From NCBI RefSeq assembly GCF_002127325.2, contig NC_035436.2, positions 18,424,205 to 18,488,204 on the forward strand: a DNA stretch of 64,000 nucleotides, read 5' to 3'. The notes beneath the pieces are model-generated. The model did not search any database and was not told where the DNA came from. It saw nothing but the letters and a program-made list of their open reading frames with translations. Position numbers and translations under genes: made by a program. Positions 21,181 to 32,881 of this stretch are shown here, in pieces. The stretch's first letter is position 1, and the number at the start of each line of letters is the position of its first letter. The stretch is from Helianthus annuus. Taxonomy: Eukaryota > Streptophyta > Magnoliopsida > Asterales > Asteraceae.

Positions 21181-22728
21181 ATAAAATACAGAATCAAATC
21201 TGAATATTTACAAAATTACTAATTTGTTTGGTGGTCAAATTGGTTTTTCAAAAAGTCATCATCAAAGATTTAAAACAAACAAGCTTTGTTAGATGTATGA
21301 AAGGATAATTATGAAGCAATAATTCAACGTTTGATTGATTTAGCATGCAAATCCCTATATTTCTCACAATGTTCACACACACTCGGTTAAATTTCTGAAT
21401 CATATATATTATGTGTATGTTAAACACTCGGTGCCTTGTCAATGAATCATGCAATATCATAAGCTTGTCAAAAGATCTAATCTCCACCAATTAATATGTG
21501 AAAAACATAAATCAAGATGTCTTTGATGGGTTGTAACGTTAGGCTATGGTTAAGGGTGTGGAATGGATATTTGAAAGTGGCTAAACGGTTAAAACTTGGC
21601 CAAAAACTTCGTGCTTTAGTTTTTTTATTACTCTGAACACGTTGCTAAGCTATTTGTGTAGGCCTTCAGAGTTTATTCTTTTTGTGTGTCCACTCTCTAT
21701 TTTTCTTCCTTGATAGTCTTTCCTTAATTTCTTTAGAGAGTTTTGTCAAACAGTTTTTTTTTTCAATGAAACTTCTATCTTATGGCCAAAATTTTTAACA
21801 AAAAATAAAGGTGAATAAGAAAAGGTTATATTTGGGTTTTAAATTTGGGTAAAGTTTAAGAAAAATATGGAAAATAGGCTCAACAAGGCGAACTAATGGA
21901 TAGTGTTGGGTGCGGGATATAAACAAAGAAAAAGGCTAACAAAGGGGCGTCCTAAATGCCTCTATCATTTCTATGTAATTTCACATATTCATGATTTTGA
22001 AAAATATTCAGATGACAAGTTCTAAATTACATAAGACATCCGGCTCACTCATTTTTCCGAAAAAACAAAGAAGTGTTTGACAAGAAAGCTTTTAAAGGCT
22101 CAAAAATATACTCACGTAAACGGAAGGAATGGGTATAAATATAGAGATAAACATGCAAGTCTTTCGTTTTTGTTTTATCACTGCTTTCTAGTTATCTTTT
22201 TCTAACATAAATTTGACTTGTCGATTGTTTTTATCAAATTCGATGCTTCCTAAAGAACACAAATTGACCATTTTTGTTTTAATTTTCGAAAATATTTACA
22301 GAAACCAGAACAATTAAGGACAAACAAAGTTTAAAATCTTTTAAACCCCTCCCCCCACTTGAACTTCACATTGTCCTCAATGTGAAAAACATATTAGTTA
22401 AGCAATTATGAAGAGCTAAACTAATAATGTGAAAAAGGGAAAGATGTACTCCCTCAGAGTTGGAGTTGACTTGTTTGAGTAGAATTTTTGTTCGACGTCG
22501 TCTCAACTCTGTGTGCATTTCTTTACAACTCTGCCAATTATGTCATTTGCTAAAATAGCCAACATTACCATTGTTCAAAATGTTAGATAATTCAACCAGA
22601 TCCGTTATTCAATCAAAGCAAACATACTAAAGTACTTAAAACAGACATAAAGTAAAAATATCCCAAACAAAGTACTGAATAAAAATAACATAAACATAAG
22701 TTTCTGAACTGTTTCACCCTACCTCCTT
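21181..22728 (-). other. Element A 3' untranslated region
   Basis: 1.5 kb of AT-rich sequence between the env-like ORF and the PPT. No gene was found. It contains a second PPT-like GAGGACAATG...AAGTGTGGGGGG box at about 22345-22385. Confidence 0.6.
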
Positions 22729-24042
22729 CTACTCCTCATCATCATCACCATCATGGTGGCGTGTTCCAGATGAACCCGCCCCATAGTTACCTGTGTCTCC
22801 AAATGGAAACTGTGGAGGGTTGTCGAAATGGCCTGGATATACACTTTCTAGCCCTCCAAAGATGTAGGAAAATCCTGCATACACTTCCTCCCGCATGGTT
22901 TGCTGAGATGCCCGTATAGCTAACTGGTCGGCCCTCATAGCATCTTGAGTTGTCCTGATAGCATCTTGAGAAACCTGCATATGTTGGAACTGCTGGTACA
23001 ACTCAGGATAGGAAGGTATACCTGGAGGCCAGTTTTGTTGGTGCTGATACTGATGCTGGTGCTGGTGCTCTTCATGTTGTGGCTCATCATGTGGTGGTGG
23101 CTCGATTTCTGCCATGTTGACGTCTTCATTCGGTGGTGGTAGCGGTAGTGGATCCCATATTTCCCCATTTAGACCCCTCAGTTGCGAGCCATTATCTGTA
23201 TCTACTACCAAACCCATCGCTCGCAGAGACCTCATATCCACATCTCCTCCTGCGTGAACCATGTGAAGTCCGTTCACTACATCATCTGTCATAATACCCA
23301 AGTTGTATGCCAACTGAGTCACATATTCACCACCATGGATCTCACTGCTTGCGGTTCTCCTTGCGCTGTGTATAAAGAATTCTGCCATTCTAGCTGCGAG
23401 GTTGACATGTACTCCAGTCACTAAGGAATATATGAAAAGAAGATCTGGAGTGGGACAGTTTCCTGCACTGTCCATGCGTCCACAGATGGTGTGACTCATG
23501 ACCTGATGAAGGACCCTTAGAAGCGGGTCTCGTAGTCGTGAAGCTTTAGCTTTCCTAGCTTCGTAGGGTGGTCCAACTGCCACTTGTGCCCAAAAGTTGG
23601 CCCTTTGTTGATCATTAGCAAACTTGTAGATATTGGTGAAAAGTTCTTAATCAATGTCTTCGGATGAGTATATCCCCAATCTTCTCCCAAGTTTAGCAAC
23701 TGACCATTTGTGCCACTTTTTCCCCAACCTGAACTGTATTGTTTCTCTGTTTTTGAAGTCTGGATTCTCGCTTCTTGGCTTTTCATAAGTGTATGAAGCA
23801 AAGAATTCCAATGTTTGTTCAAGATAAACGGGTCGCGCAATGTTGAACGACCTTAACATCGGATGTGACATCTTGTTAGATAGCCTCTCTTCTTGGTTCA
23901 GGGCTGTCAGAGTATCCCAGTTGATCCTTCTTGGTTCACCAATTTGTCCCCGTCTATTCCATAATACTTCTAGTCTGGCTATACACGGTTGTTCTCTCGC
24001 TTTGTTCTTGCTGAACTGGAGGAATCTGTGATTCATCTGCAT
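22729..24042 (-). pseudogene. Element A env-like ORF (Athila ORF type), one stop
   Basis: 131 codons (23647-24042) continue in frame, across a TAA at 23644-23646, into 285 codons ending at 22729. The motif LRDPLLRVLHQVMSHTICGR resembles the conserved core of the Athila extra ORF. The C-terminal third is His/Gln-rich (HQHQYQHQQ), then has repeated QDAIR/QDAMR/DQLAIR heptad-like units suggesting a coiled coil, and ends in an acidic tail. No signal peptide or membrane segment is evident, so the env label is positional. Clusters of the GGCACGG word lie just upstream. Confidence 0.75.
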
Positions 24043-25170
24043 ATAGGAATGTAATCAAATAAGAGCATAACATAAAAATTTCATTGCTGCCACCGTAACA
24101 GGCTGTTTTCAAGCTTCTGTTTCAGTTTCCTCAGTCGCACGGTCGTGCCACTTTGGCACTGCCGTGCCATTTCCTGATCGCTAAACAACTTGTTTCCGGT
24201 AATCGAAGTTGCACCACCGTAACAGATCGGCACCGTCGTGCGACTCGACGTCGCAGCTCTGAATCGGTGATTTGTACTTGATTTTTAACCGGCACTGTCA
24301 TGCCGTGACCGTGCGACAGCAATTTTTACCCGAAAATAGTTTATTTTTTTGATTTTAACATGTATTTTTCACAATTTAACTTGTAATCAGTTAACAAACT
24401 TTGAATCAAGCATCAGAACTACCGATTTAACACCAATCACCCAAGAACTAGGGTTTATTTGACATTTATGAAGAAAACCCCAAAATTTCTTGGTTCAATC
24501 GTCAGATCTACATCAGAAACTAAGTTTAATCCACAAAATAAGTAGGAAACATACCTTGGAGGATGATTGAAGCGAAATCTAGGCAAAAATTAGGTGGTTT
24601 TCGGGTTTGGGCGACCAGGAACTCCCGTGCGGCGCTTAGGGTTTCGTAAAAATGAAGTATTTTTACTGCAGATTCGTTTAAATACCCTGGATTTTACTGT
24701 TCGGTTTTCGGGTCGCACGGTCGTGCCGTTCAGGATCGCTGGCCTGGGTCGCTTTGTGTTATCGGGCAACAAGGTAGTGCAACGGTCGCACGGTGGTGCG
24801 ATCCGATGACTGTCCTATGTCCGAGTTACTGATCAGTTTTGACTAAGGGGTGCACTATCGTGCCGATTTGGCATGACCGTGCAAAACGTGGGCCTTTTTA
24901 TGTAATTTTTCACAGTAAGCTTATAACTTCGAAACTTTACCAAAAATTTCCATTTTTGCATTATTTCATATATTTTAACAATTATTCAACTTCAAAAATC
25001 CAAATATTATGGATCAAGGTCGTATGCACCTACGGTTAAAACCAAAAAATTACCAAATTACTTAATAAACGTTAAAAACTAATATATACAAAATTACCTT
25101 TAGCGTGTGAAAACACGCTCGCTAAATTTGTCAGCGAGTCGATAGCTAGACTCATTCTCCCCACACTTGT
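24043..25170 (-). other. Element A spacer between integrase and env-like ORF, with word clusters
   Basis: Non-coding. Two clusters of the GGCACGGTCGTGCC word (about 24135-24320 and 24713-24890) lie in it. An intron-like or promoter-like role for expression of the downstream ORF is possible but not shown. A PPT-like CAAGTGTGGGG-type box occurs near 25160. Confidence 0.6.
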
Positions 25171-27189
25171 TTAAGTGTGCGGGACGTGGAGTTCGAGAAT
25201 TTCCTCCACCGGGTCAACCGGTCCACTGATGTAACGTTTTAATCGATGACCGTTGACTTTAAATGCTTCCCCGCTTAAATTTTCTATGATAACGCATCCG
25301 TATGGAAATACTTCTTTGATCGTATAAGGACCCGTCCATCGAGATCTCAATTTCCCGGGGAATAAACGCAGTCGCGAGGAGTACAACAAAACAAGATCTC
25401 CAACGTGGAATTCTTTATGTTCTCTTATTATTTTGTCATGAAACCTCTTGACTCGCTCTTTGTACCTACTAGAACTTTCATAGGCATGGTTTCTTAGTTC
25501 CCCGAGCTCGTGAATCTGAAGAAAACGGGCTTCACCTCCGCTTTTCAAATCCATATTTGCCGTTTTCAAGGCCCAATATGCCCTGACAGGCTTTTCCATA
25601 AACCAACCTAAAGGGTGTGGTCCTAATAGGTGTTTTGAATGCTGTTCTAAAAGCCCACAGAGCGTCATCTAGATTGTCTGACCAATCCTTGCGGTTGTTA
25701 TTAATGGACCGCTCAAGGATTCTTTTCAAACCCCGATTTGTGACCTCAACTTGCCCGCTGGTTTGAGGGTGATATGGCGTAGCCAATCTGTGATGAACAC
25801 CCTAACGGGACAAGGCTCGTTCTAATTGCGCATCACAAAAATGTGTTCCTCGGTCACTGATTAGTGCTTTTGGAGCACCAAATCAGGCGAATAAACTTTT
25901 TAAGAACCTCACGACTACCCTAGCATCGTTTGTGGGCAAAGCTTGAGCTTCGGCCCATTTTGAGACATAATCTACAGCAACTAGGATGTATTTGTTACCT
26001 CGTGAGGCTGGAAATGGTCCCATGAAGTCGATACCCCATATATCAAAGACTTCACAGACTTGCATTGGATGTTGAGGCATTTCATTATGTGCGGAGATAT
26101 TTGTTGCCCTCTGGCAAGCATCACACGCTCTAAACCATTCATGCGCATCACGAAAGATTGTGGGCCAGTAAAACCCAGAGTCTAAAACTTTCTTTGTAGT
26201 GTAGTTTGCTCCATGATGACCTCCGGTTGGCCCTTCGTGACAATGGTGTAGAATGCTAGCTGCCTCTTCTCCAAATACACATCTTCGGATCACCTGATCG
26301 GCTCTGATTCTAAACAAGTATGGTTCGTCCCAAATATAATATTTCAAATCTGCAAAGAACTTCCTCTTTTGCTGATATGACAATCCTTTGATAAGGATTC
26401 CACATGCGAGGTAGTTTGCAAAGTCGGCGAACCACGGTGACTCGTCATTCATCTCGATACACAAAAGGAATTCGTGGGGGGAATTGTCATTTATTGGTTC
26501 CTCCAACGAATTTTCAGAACTTCCATGCTCAAGTCTCGAGAGATGGTCGGCTGCAACATTTAAAGCTCCCTTTTTGTCTTGGATTTCAATGTGGAATTCT
26601 TGTAGTAACAAGATCCATCTGATAAGACGCGGTTTTGCGTCTTGTTTGCTAAAAAGGTATTTGATTGCTGCATGATCCGTATATACGATTGTTTTGGACA
26701 ACACAAGGTATGACCTGAATTTGTCGAAAGCATAAACTACTGCCAAAAGCTCTTTCTCTGTAGTCGTGTAATTTTCCTGAGCATCGTTTAGAGTTTTGCT
26801 GGCATAGTAAATAGGATGAAAATGCTTCTCCCTTCGTTGTCCTAAGACTGCTCCTATTGCGTAATCACTAGCATCGCACATTATCTCAAACGACAACGCC
26901 CAGTCCGGTGCAACTAAAATAGGGGCTTCGATAGCTTAAGCTTCTTGAATGCTTGAATGTATTCGTCTGAAAACACAAATGGAGCATCTTTATCTAACAA
27001 ACGGGTCATAGGTCTTGCGATTTTTGAAAATTCTTTTATGAATCGCCTATAGAACCCTGCATGACCCAGGAAACTTCTAATTGCTCTGACCGAGGTTGGG
27101 GGAGGAAGTTTAGAAATGATATCCACTTTTGCTGGATCAACTTCCATCCCGGCTTCAGAGATTTTGTGTCCGAGAACTACCCCTTCTTT
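25171..27189 (-). pseudogene. Element A RT thumb, RNase H and integrase, damaged
   Basis: The 26914-27189 piece continues RT after insertion D ([40 protein letters not shown]). A frameshift near 26900-26925 separates it from RNase H ([51 protein letters not shown], with all four acidic positions kept). Integrase has its zinc-binding region ([19 protein letters not shown]) and core ([28 protein letters not shown]). Stops: TGA at 25883-25885 (the corresponding position in F is Arg) and TAG at 25802-25804. A second frameshift near 25600-25640 breaks the tail, which ends at 25171. There is no chromodomain, as expected for Athila. Confidence 0.88.
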
Positions 27190-27714
27190 TGTCACACCCC
27201 AACCGATGGCGGAAACATCGAGATGAGACGTACAAACTGTTCAAAGACATCATAACACTAGTTGTGACAATAATTAAAGTTTATTTCATTGATATTCATA
27301 AGTTTCATACAATACATGGAAATGAAAAAGTACATAACATAGATTGTAAATTTAAATAGTTGATGGGTTTCTAAGCCATCCTAGCCTTTTCTTGTTTTCT
27401 TGAATCCTCAGCCTGCAGTATGCATTTAAAATACAATCAACAAATAATTGCTGGCGAGTATACAGGTTTGAATATAGCATAATAGAGTTAAATAGTTTAT
27501 CAAATCTAATCCATGTGAACAACTGATATTCAATTAACTGTCATACTCGTAACGATGAAATCCACATGTCCAAACCATAGTTACGCAATTAACATAGCCT
27601 ATCCCTCGAAAGGGTGGTAATAGAGTTAATAGAGTTAATAGATTAAACCTAACAATACCCGTATATACGGGAGGGGCGTTACAACCTACAGCTCTAAAAT
27701 TGGCGGATGTTACA
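27190..27714 (-). repeat. Element D 3' LTR
   Basis: 525 bases, TGTCACACCCC to GGATGTTACA on the plus strand. It matches 32357-32881 with no difference seen. Confidence 0.95.
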
Positions 27715-27751
27715 GTCTCCCCTACTTTAGGAGATTTCGTCCTCGAAATCT
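27715..27751 (-). other. Element D PPT with adjoining palindrome
   Basis: The minus strand reads a purine-rich AAAGTAGGGGAGAC directly before the LTR, preceded by the palindrome AGATTTCG-N4-CGAAATCT (27732-27751). The same block recurs at 30495-30531. Confidence 0.8.
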
Positions 27752-28019
27752 AAGATTAACGTATTTCATAAAAATTTAGAACAATCCACATGCCATACTT
27801 AGTTAACAAGATTAACGTATCCCTGGCATGTGAATACACAGGTCAACCCATCGAGTACGTTAAGGTGTGGCTTCTTACGAAGTTAATGACAAGTTTATCA
27901 CATAAAGTTTAACCCAGGTAACACGAATCCAGTATATCGTATTAGCATGCACGTGAAATAAATTCTAAAATTTTTGAAAAGGAACGTTCAATCATAAAAT
28001 TTCATTGAGAACGAATAAA

Positions 28020-28130
28020 AGTTGGTAACTACCTCCGAGGTAAGAGAATCACCTCTAGCTCGTTGGTGAAGTTAGAAAGTGAGTGGAGCTAATCATCAAG
28101 GTTTGGGAATCACCCCTATCTTGATGATAA
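28020..28130. repeat. Element D inverted words (1)
   Basis: Imperfect palindromes of the type ATCATCAAGG...CTTGATGAT occur with GGGAATCACCCCTATC between the arms, next to a CCGAGGTAAGAGAATCACC variant. Related copies lie at about 31040-31155 and 32095-32135. Confidence 0.75.
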
Positions 28131-28439
28131 GTTTCCATTTTTTTTTTTTTTTGGGAATATGAGTATTAACAAGCATCAAGATGTATCAAAGTATTCATAT
28201 ATAATGTATTATTTTGTGCATTGCATAAGAAAATGTTCACAATAGTATGGATAGATTGTGCAATGAAAGTGTTTATCATTGTGTTTTTGATAAGGAAATG
28301 CATACTACACCCAAACGTGTAAAAAGAAAATGGGTCAAGTATACTCACCTTAGAGTGCGTTGCGTTTCTTGGTAAAAGATAAGAATAATAGAATGATAGA
28401 ATCCCAAGAGATGTGCACAAGAAGATTACCCTATTATGT

Positions 28440-29330
28440 TGGAAGGATTTATTAATTATTGGGAATTTTGGGAATTATAATATGACAATTAAATAGGTAA
28501 AATAAATACTAATCTTACCAAAACATCACAAGTAGAATTTCCAAAATGTTGGATTAAATAAATAAAAATTTAAATATGTATCTAATTATTTTAGATTAAC
28601 AATCTTAAACAAATAATCTAGTATCAATTAACAATTCTATAAATAATAAATCTATTTATAAAATTCTAGTTATATGAAATAAGATAATAAGTTAAAAAAA
28701 ATTAAATAACAAATTCTGGAATTAATAAATAAATGCAATATAAATTCTGTTTTTATTAATATAAAAATTCTGATTTAATATATATATATAATAACAACAA
28801 TTCTGATTATATAAATTGATAATTCTGTTTTAAATAAATAAACAATAAAAATTCTGAAATAACTAATATAAATTCTGATTTTAATATTATAATAATTCTG
28901 ATATTAAATATAAATTCTGTTTATAATACATCTGAATTAATAAAATAAACTTTCTGAAAAATAATTAATTCTGAAATTAAATACAAGCAGAAATAAAATT
29001 CTGAATTTTAATAATATTCCAGTTTTAAAATAAATAAATCTGTTTAATATTAATAGAAATGAATCTGATTAAATATAAGTAATAATTCTGATTTTAAATA
29101 AATAATTATTCTGATTTTAATTAATAGATCTGATTTTATAAATATGAATTCTGAATTATATAAATCTGTTTTAATAAATAAATAATAATTATAAATCTGA
29201 TTAGTTTAATAAATAAATCTGATTTATTAAATTTCTGATTTAATTAATAATTCAGAAAATAATATATATGTTTATAAAAATTCTGATAAAAATATAATTT
29301 CTGAAAATCATACTTTTTCTGATTTTATAA
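28440..29330. repeat. AT-rich TTCTGATTTT tract of element D
   Basis: Almost only A and T except for more than twenty copies of TTCTG(A/T) at about 18-30-base spacing, most as AATTCTGATTTTAA or AATTCTGAAAT. It looks like a diverged minisatellite. No gene. Confidence 0.8.
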
Positions 29331-29338
29331 ATAATAAT

Positions 29339-29369
<31 letters not shown>

Positions 29370-29374
29370 TTAAT
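29328..29374 (+). repeat. (TAA)n microsatellite
   Basis: A run of TAA/AAT triplets, slightly interrupted, at the edge of the AT-rich tract. The antisense reading gives a Leu run that is not a protein. Confidence 0.9.
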
Positions 29375-29394
29375 GCAACTGTAATAACAATCGG

Positions 29395-30494
29395 AGAAAA
29401 AGAACGGGTCGGAACGTTTACCGGATCGGGAAAAGAGACGGTGGTGACCGACGATGGTGGCGGTGGCAGGTGGCAGTCAGCGGCGGAGATTCCGGCGACC
29501 GGCGACGAAGAGTGACGTGTAGTTCCGGTGAAACGGAAACGAAAACGTATAGAGTTCGAGTCGGTGTTTCGGTCCGGTTGCGATGTAAAAGGAAGGACTA
29601 GGGGAATGAGTCGGGTTTTATAAGGGTACGGTGGCCGACGGTTTCGGAGGTGAAGGGTCGGAAATCCGGTAACCATTTGAAAGGGTCGGAGAAGACGAAG
29701 CAGTCGGCGGTTATTTTTTTTGAATTAAATTCGTTGCATTAAATACGTGATAAATAGAATAAGAATCCAAATCCTTTCGGATGTGGTATACCCGACCGGC
29801 TGGTTAAGTTGTTGTTTGTTGAACTGAAGGTCTCCGGTTCGAATCCCGGGTCGCGCATTTCCTTTGGGATTTAATCCCCTTTTTTTTATATCAGTTAGTT
29901 TTAACTAACTGGGTTAGCCACTAACTGAGTTTTCCAACTCAGTTAGTTCTGCCCTTTAGTAAAAGCTAACCAGGTTAGGTTATTTAACCGGTTTTCACTA
30001 TCGGGGTTAGATTATTCAACGAAAATGCTTAAAATCAATAAAAATTCAGAAAATGATTATTTATTTAATTTAAATTGTTATTTTATTTATCTAAAATATA
30101 AATAAAATAATATAATAATCATTTTTAACCCAGATTTCAATATTTTTACCGAATTAGCGTATAAATTCCCAATTTTGGTACGGTTTAGGGTAATCTCTTG
30201 GCAACGATGAATTTAAGAGTCGAAATTAAGATGGAATTCCTCTGTTTTTACGTGTTTAACATAGTTTCAACGTGTTTAACATAGTTTCAACGTGTTTAAC
30301 ATAGTTTCATAGTTTCAATGATTCATAGTATTCAAACACAAAATATGGATAAAATCATGCAATTTCATTATGATTTCAAGTCTCGAGTACAATTTTGGAA
30401 TTTGAATCAAGTACAACAAAGGTACAACTTACAAAAGTAGAAAGTACAAGTAGACTTTCCAAAAATGGAAAGTTTGAAAATACGAAATGTTACA
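29395..30494 (-). repeat. Fossil LTR-like segment inside element D
   Basis: On the minus strand a PPT-like block (30495-30531) is followed by TGTAACATTTCG at 30494, as an LTR would begin. Further on there is a TATA-like CTTATAAAACCC near 29617-29628, then a GC-rich leader-like stretch (29395-29600). This matches the layout of a long Tekay LTR, different from D's own LTR. The end of the segment could not be placed. A 20-base unit, AACGTGTTTAACATAGTTTC, is repeated about three times at 30258-30317. Confidence 0.5.
29791..29890 (+). other. tRNA-like / SINE-like segment
   Basis: A candidate A box (TGGTTAAGTTG, 29801-29811) and a perfect B box (GGTTCGAATCC, 29836-29846) are followed by CCGGGTCGCGCA and, about 30 bases on, a T run that could end Pol III transcription. 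The box spacing is short and acceptor stems do not pair, so this is not a functional tRNA. A tRNA-derived SINE or tRNA pseudogene is most likely. Confidence 0.4.
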
Positions 30495-32340
30495 GTCTCC
30501 CCTACTTTAGGAGATTTCGTCCTCGAAATCTAAGAGGAAGACTGTTGAAAAGATGGCATCCAAGGATTCCACAGAGGGAATAGATGAAACTTGATTGTGA
30601 ATGGGAGTCATATCAAAGACATGGAATAATAGAGAATAGTGGGAGTATGGAAGTGAACGATTGACTCTAAGTGGATGCAAGTATAAGAATGGCATAAGTA
30701 TTGAATATACAAAAGTTGCGTAGTAAGAATGGAGTTTCGTCTTGGATAATCGGACATAATGCGTTTGTAAGTTGTTTAAAGTTTGCATTAGGTCCAAAAA
30801 GGTGTGCAAAACACTGAATTTCTCATGGCACGTTTCACGAAAGTTTGGTAACGTGGTGAAAACACTTATATATAGGATGTACCAGCGGTGTATCCACCAT
30901 GTTTTGACCATGTTACGTCCGTTTCGTTATTCGTGTCATGTTACGTCCAAATAAATGAAGCATTTTGAAATACATGATAAATGATTTAGGTATAAACATG
31001 ATCGTGCTTACGCAATATAATCTATTAAAGAAAGTATTGGTAACGATCACCTAGGTAAGGGAATCACCCCAAATCCGTTGGTGAGGTCGTTGTAAGATGA
31101 GAAAAGAAGCGAAGTTAATCGTCAAGGTAAGGAAATCACTCCTATCTCGATGATATGTCTTCACTTGTTGTTACGAAAGTGTAATTAAAATTAAGTGAAA
31201 TTATGCATGCTAATGATGTATAATCGTATGATGTATGCGCAAAAGTGAAATCCTAAAAATGGTTCAAAATTGACAAGGAAGAGTTTCATCATAAAAGATC
31301 GAAGATAATAAAGTGTACATCTGATAAAAAGGAACTTGGATTTTCTGGGAGAGTGAGAGTACTGACGAGATGATGTCATCTAGAAATTCAAAACAAGAAA
31401 TGGATGAGACTTTTAATCATAATGTTTTTGTTTAGGAAAATTGACTTCATGTATGCATCACATAGCACATAGTTTCTCACATGAATCACCAAATAGTTTC
31501 ACATAGTTTAACATAGTATTACACATAGAATGATGTTTCACATAGAATAATGAAAGCAATATAAATTTAGTTTGTTCACGAAAGAGAGTAGTTATTAATT
31601 GTTTTGGATTGCGATAATAACGTGCTTCGTGTTCCCAAATTTGAATTGAAGATAACGCTCAAATATAAATCACATGATAATTGAGATAGCATAAAAAGAG
31701 ATTTTATCAATAAATATGGAGTGTCACGGAACGTAACATAGACTATTCCAAAGTGAATCGAAGTCCTTTTCGAATTAAGGAAACGTGCTTTGGCCTAATA
31801 GACAAACATTCTCATCGAGGAGCGACTAACGATGTTTGTCCTTCCGGTTACTACACGTCCTTAATCGATTGGGTAAATCGAAACTTTGGCGAGATCGAAA
31901 ATCAAGGAATGGGACTAGTTAACAAGATGCGAGTTTCACCTCTAACTTGATAACATCGTACCCTAACGTGGTTAGTACCCATCCAAAGATGAGGGTCCAC
32001 TAGATTAGGAAATGGAAAACTCCCATCAAGATTTAGATATCACTCCTAACTTGAGGGTAGATTTCGTGCAAAATCAAAGTATAGCTGAGTGAAAATCATC
32101 ACCAAGTGTGGGAATCACCCCTATCTTGATGAATCATTTCGATTGTGTTATAAGAGTGTCTTCAAAGCTTCCAAGTGTGTATTGTGTTAGCCTTAGGAAA
32201 GGCTTGTATATTAGAAGTCCAAAAGAATAGAGAGAAGCAAAGAAGAAAGCAAAGGATAATGTCTTTAACAGCAAGTAAATGAGAAAGCTCTTAAACTATA
32301 GACTAGGTAAAGCAAGGCAATCCTAATTCCCTATAGTTAT
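30495..32340 (-). other. Element D interior next to the PBS
   Basis: 1.8 kb without coding sequence. It contains PPT-like block 30495-30531, inverted words of the GGTAAGGGAATCACC type (31040-31155, 32095-32135), and an inverted pair GACAAACAT/ATGTTTGTC (31801-31809 and 31832-31840). No RT, integrase or gag trace was found. Confidence 0.6.
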
Positions 32341-32353
32341 GGCTCTGATACCA
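32341..32353 (-). other. Element D primer binding site
   Basis: The minus strand reads TGGTATCAGAGCC, three bases after the 5' LTR. Confidence 0.88.
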
Positions 32354-32356
32354 ATC

Positions 32357-32881
32357 TGTCACACCCCAACCGATGGCGGAAACATCGAGATGAGACGTAC
32401 AAACTGTTCAAAGACATCATAACACTAGTTGTGACAATAATTAAAGTTTATTTCATTGATATTCATAAGTTTCATACAATACATGGAAATGAAAAAGTAC
32501 ATAACATAGATTGTAAATTTAAATAGTTGATGGGTTTCTAAGCCATCCTAGCCTTTTCTTGTTTTCTTGAATCCTCAGCCTGCAGTATGCATTTAAAATA
32601 CAATCAACAAATAATTGCTGGCGAGTATACAGGTTTGAATATAGCATAATAGAGTTAAATAGTTTATCAAATCTAATCCATGTGAACAACTGATATTCAA
32701 TTAACTGTCATACTCGTAACGATGAAATCCACATGTCCAAACCATAGTTACGCAATTAACATAGCCTATCCCTCGAAAGGGTGGTAATAGAGTTAATAGA
32801 GTTAATAGATTAAACCTAACAATACCCGTATATACGGGAGGGGCGTTACAACCTACAGCTCTAAAATTGGCGGATGTTACA
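32357..32881 (-). repeat. Element D 5' LTR
   Basis: 525 bases, apparently identical to 27190-27714. It is followed by TCTTT. Confidence 0.95.

Larger units (their letters stand above)
27190..32881 (-). mobile_element. Element D: non-coding LTR retrotransposon with identical LTRs
   Basis: Two 525-base LTRs (27190-27714, 32357-32881) look identical. The target duplication is TCTTT at 27185-27189 and 32882-32886. The PBS is TGGTATCAGAGCC and a purine tract adjoins the left LTR. LTR ends on the minus strand are TGTAAC...GTGACA. The 4.6-kb interior has no gag or pol. Its ATTTCG/CGAAAT palindrome before the PPT suggests a Tekay-derived non-autonomous family. It interrupts A's reverse transcriptase and is very young. 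Confidence 0.9.

Noticed and set aside
22935..23424. Plus and minus shadow frames around the His/Gln-rich part of element A's env-like ORF
   Set aside because: They arise from CAT/CAC repeats in the real frame and show no independent domain.
29308..29676. 122-codon minus-strand frame with a Leu/Ile-rich end
   Set aside because: The hydrophobic end is the (TAA)n microsatellite read antisense, and the rest is GC-rich leader-like sequence of the fossil LTR.
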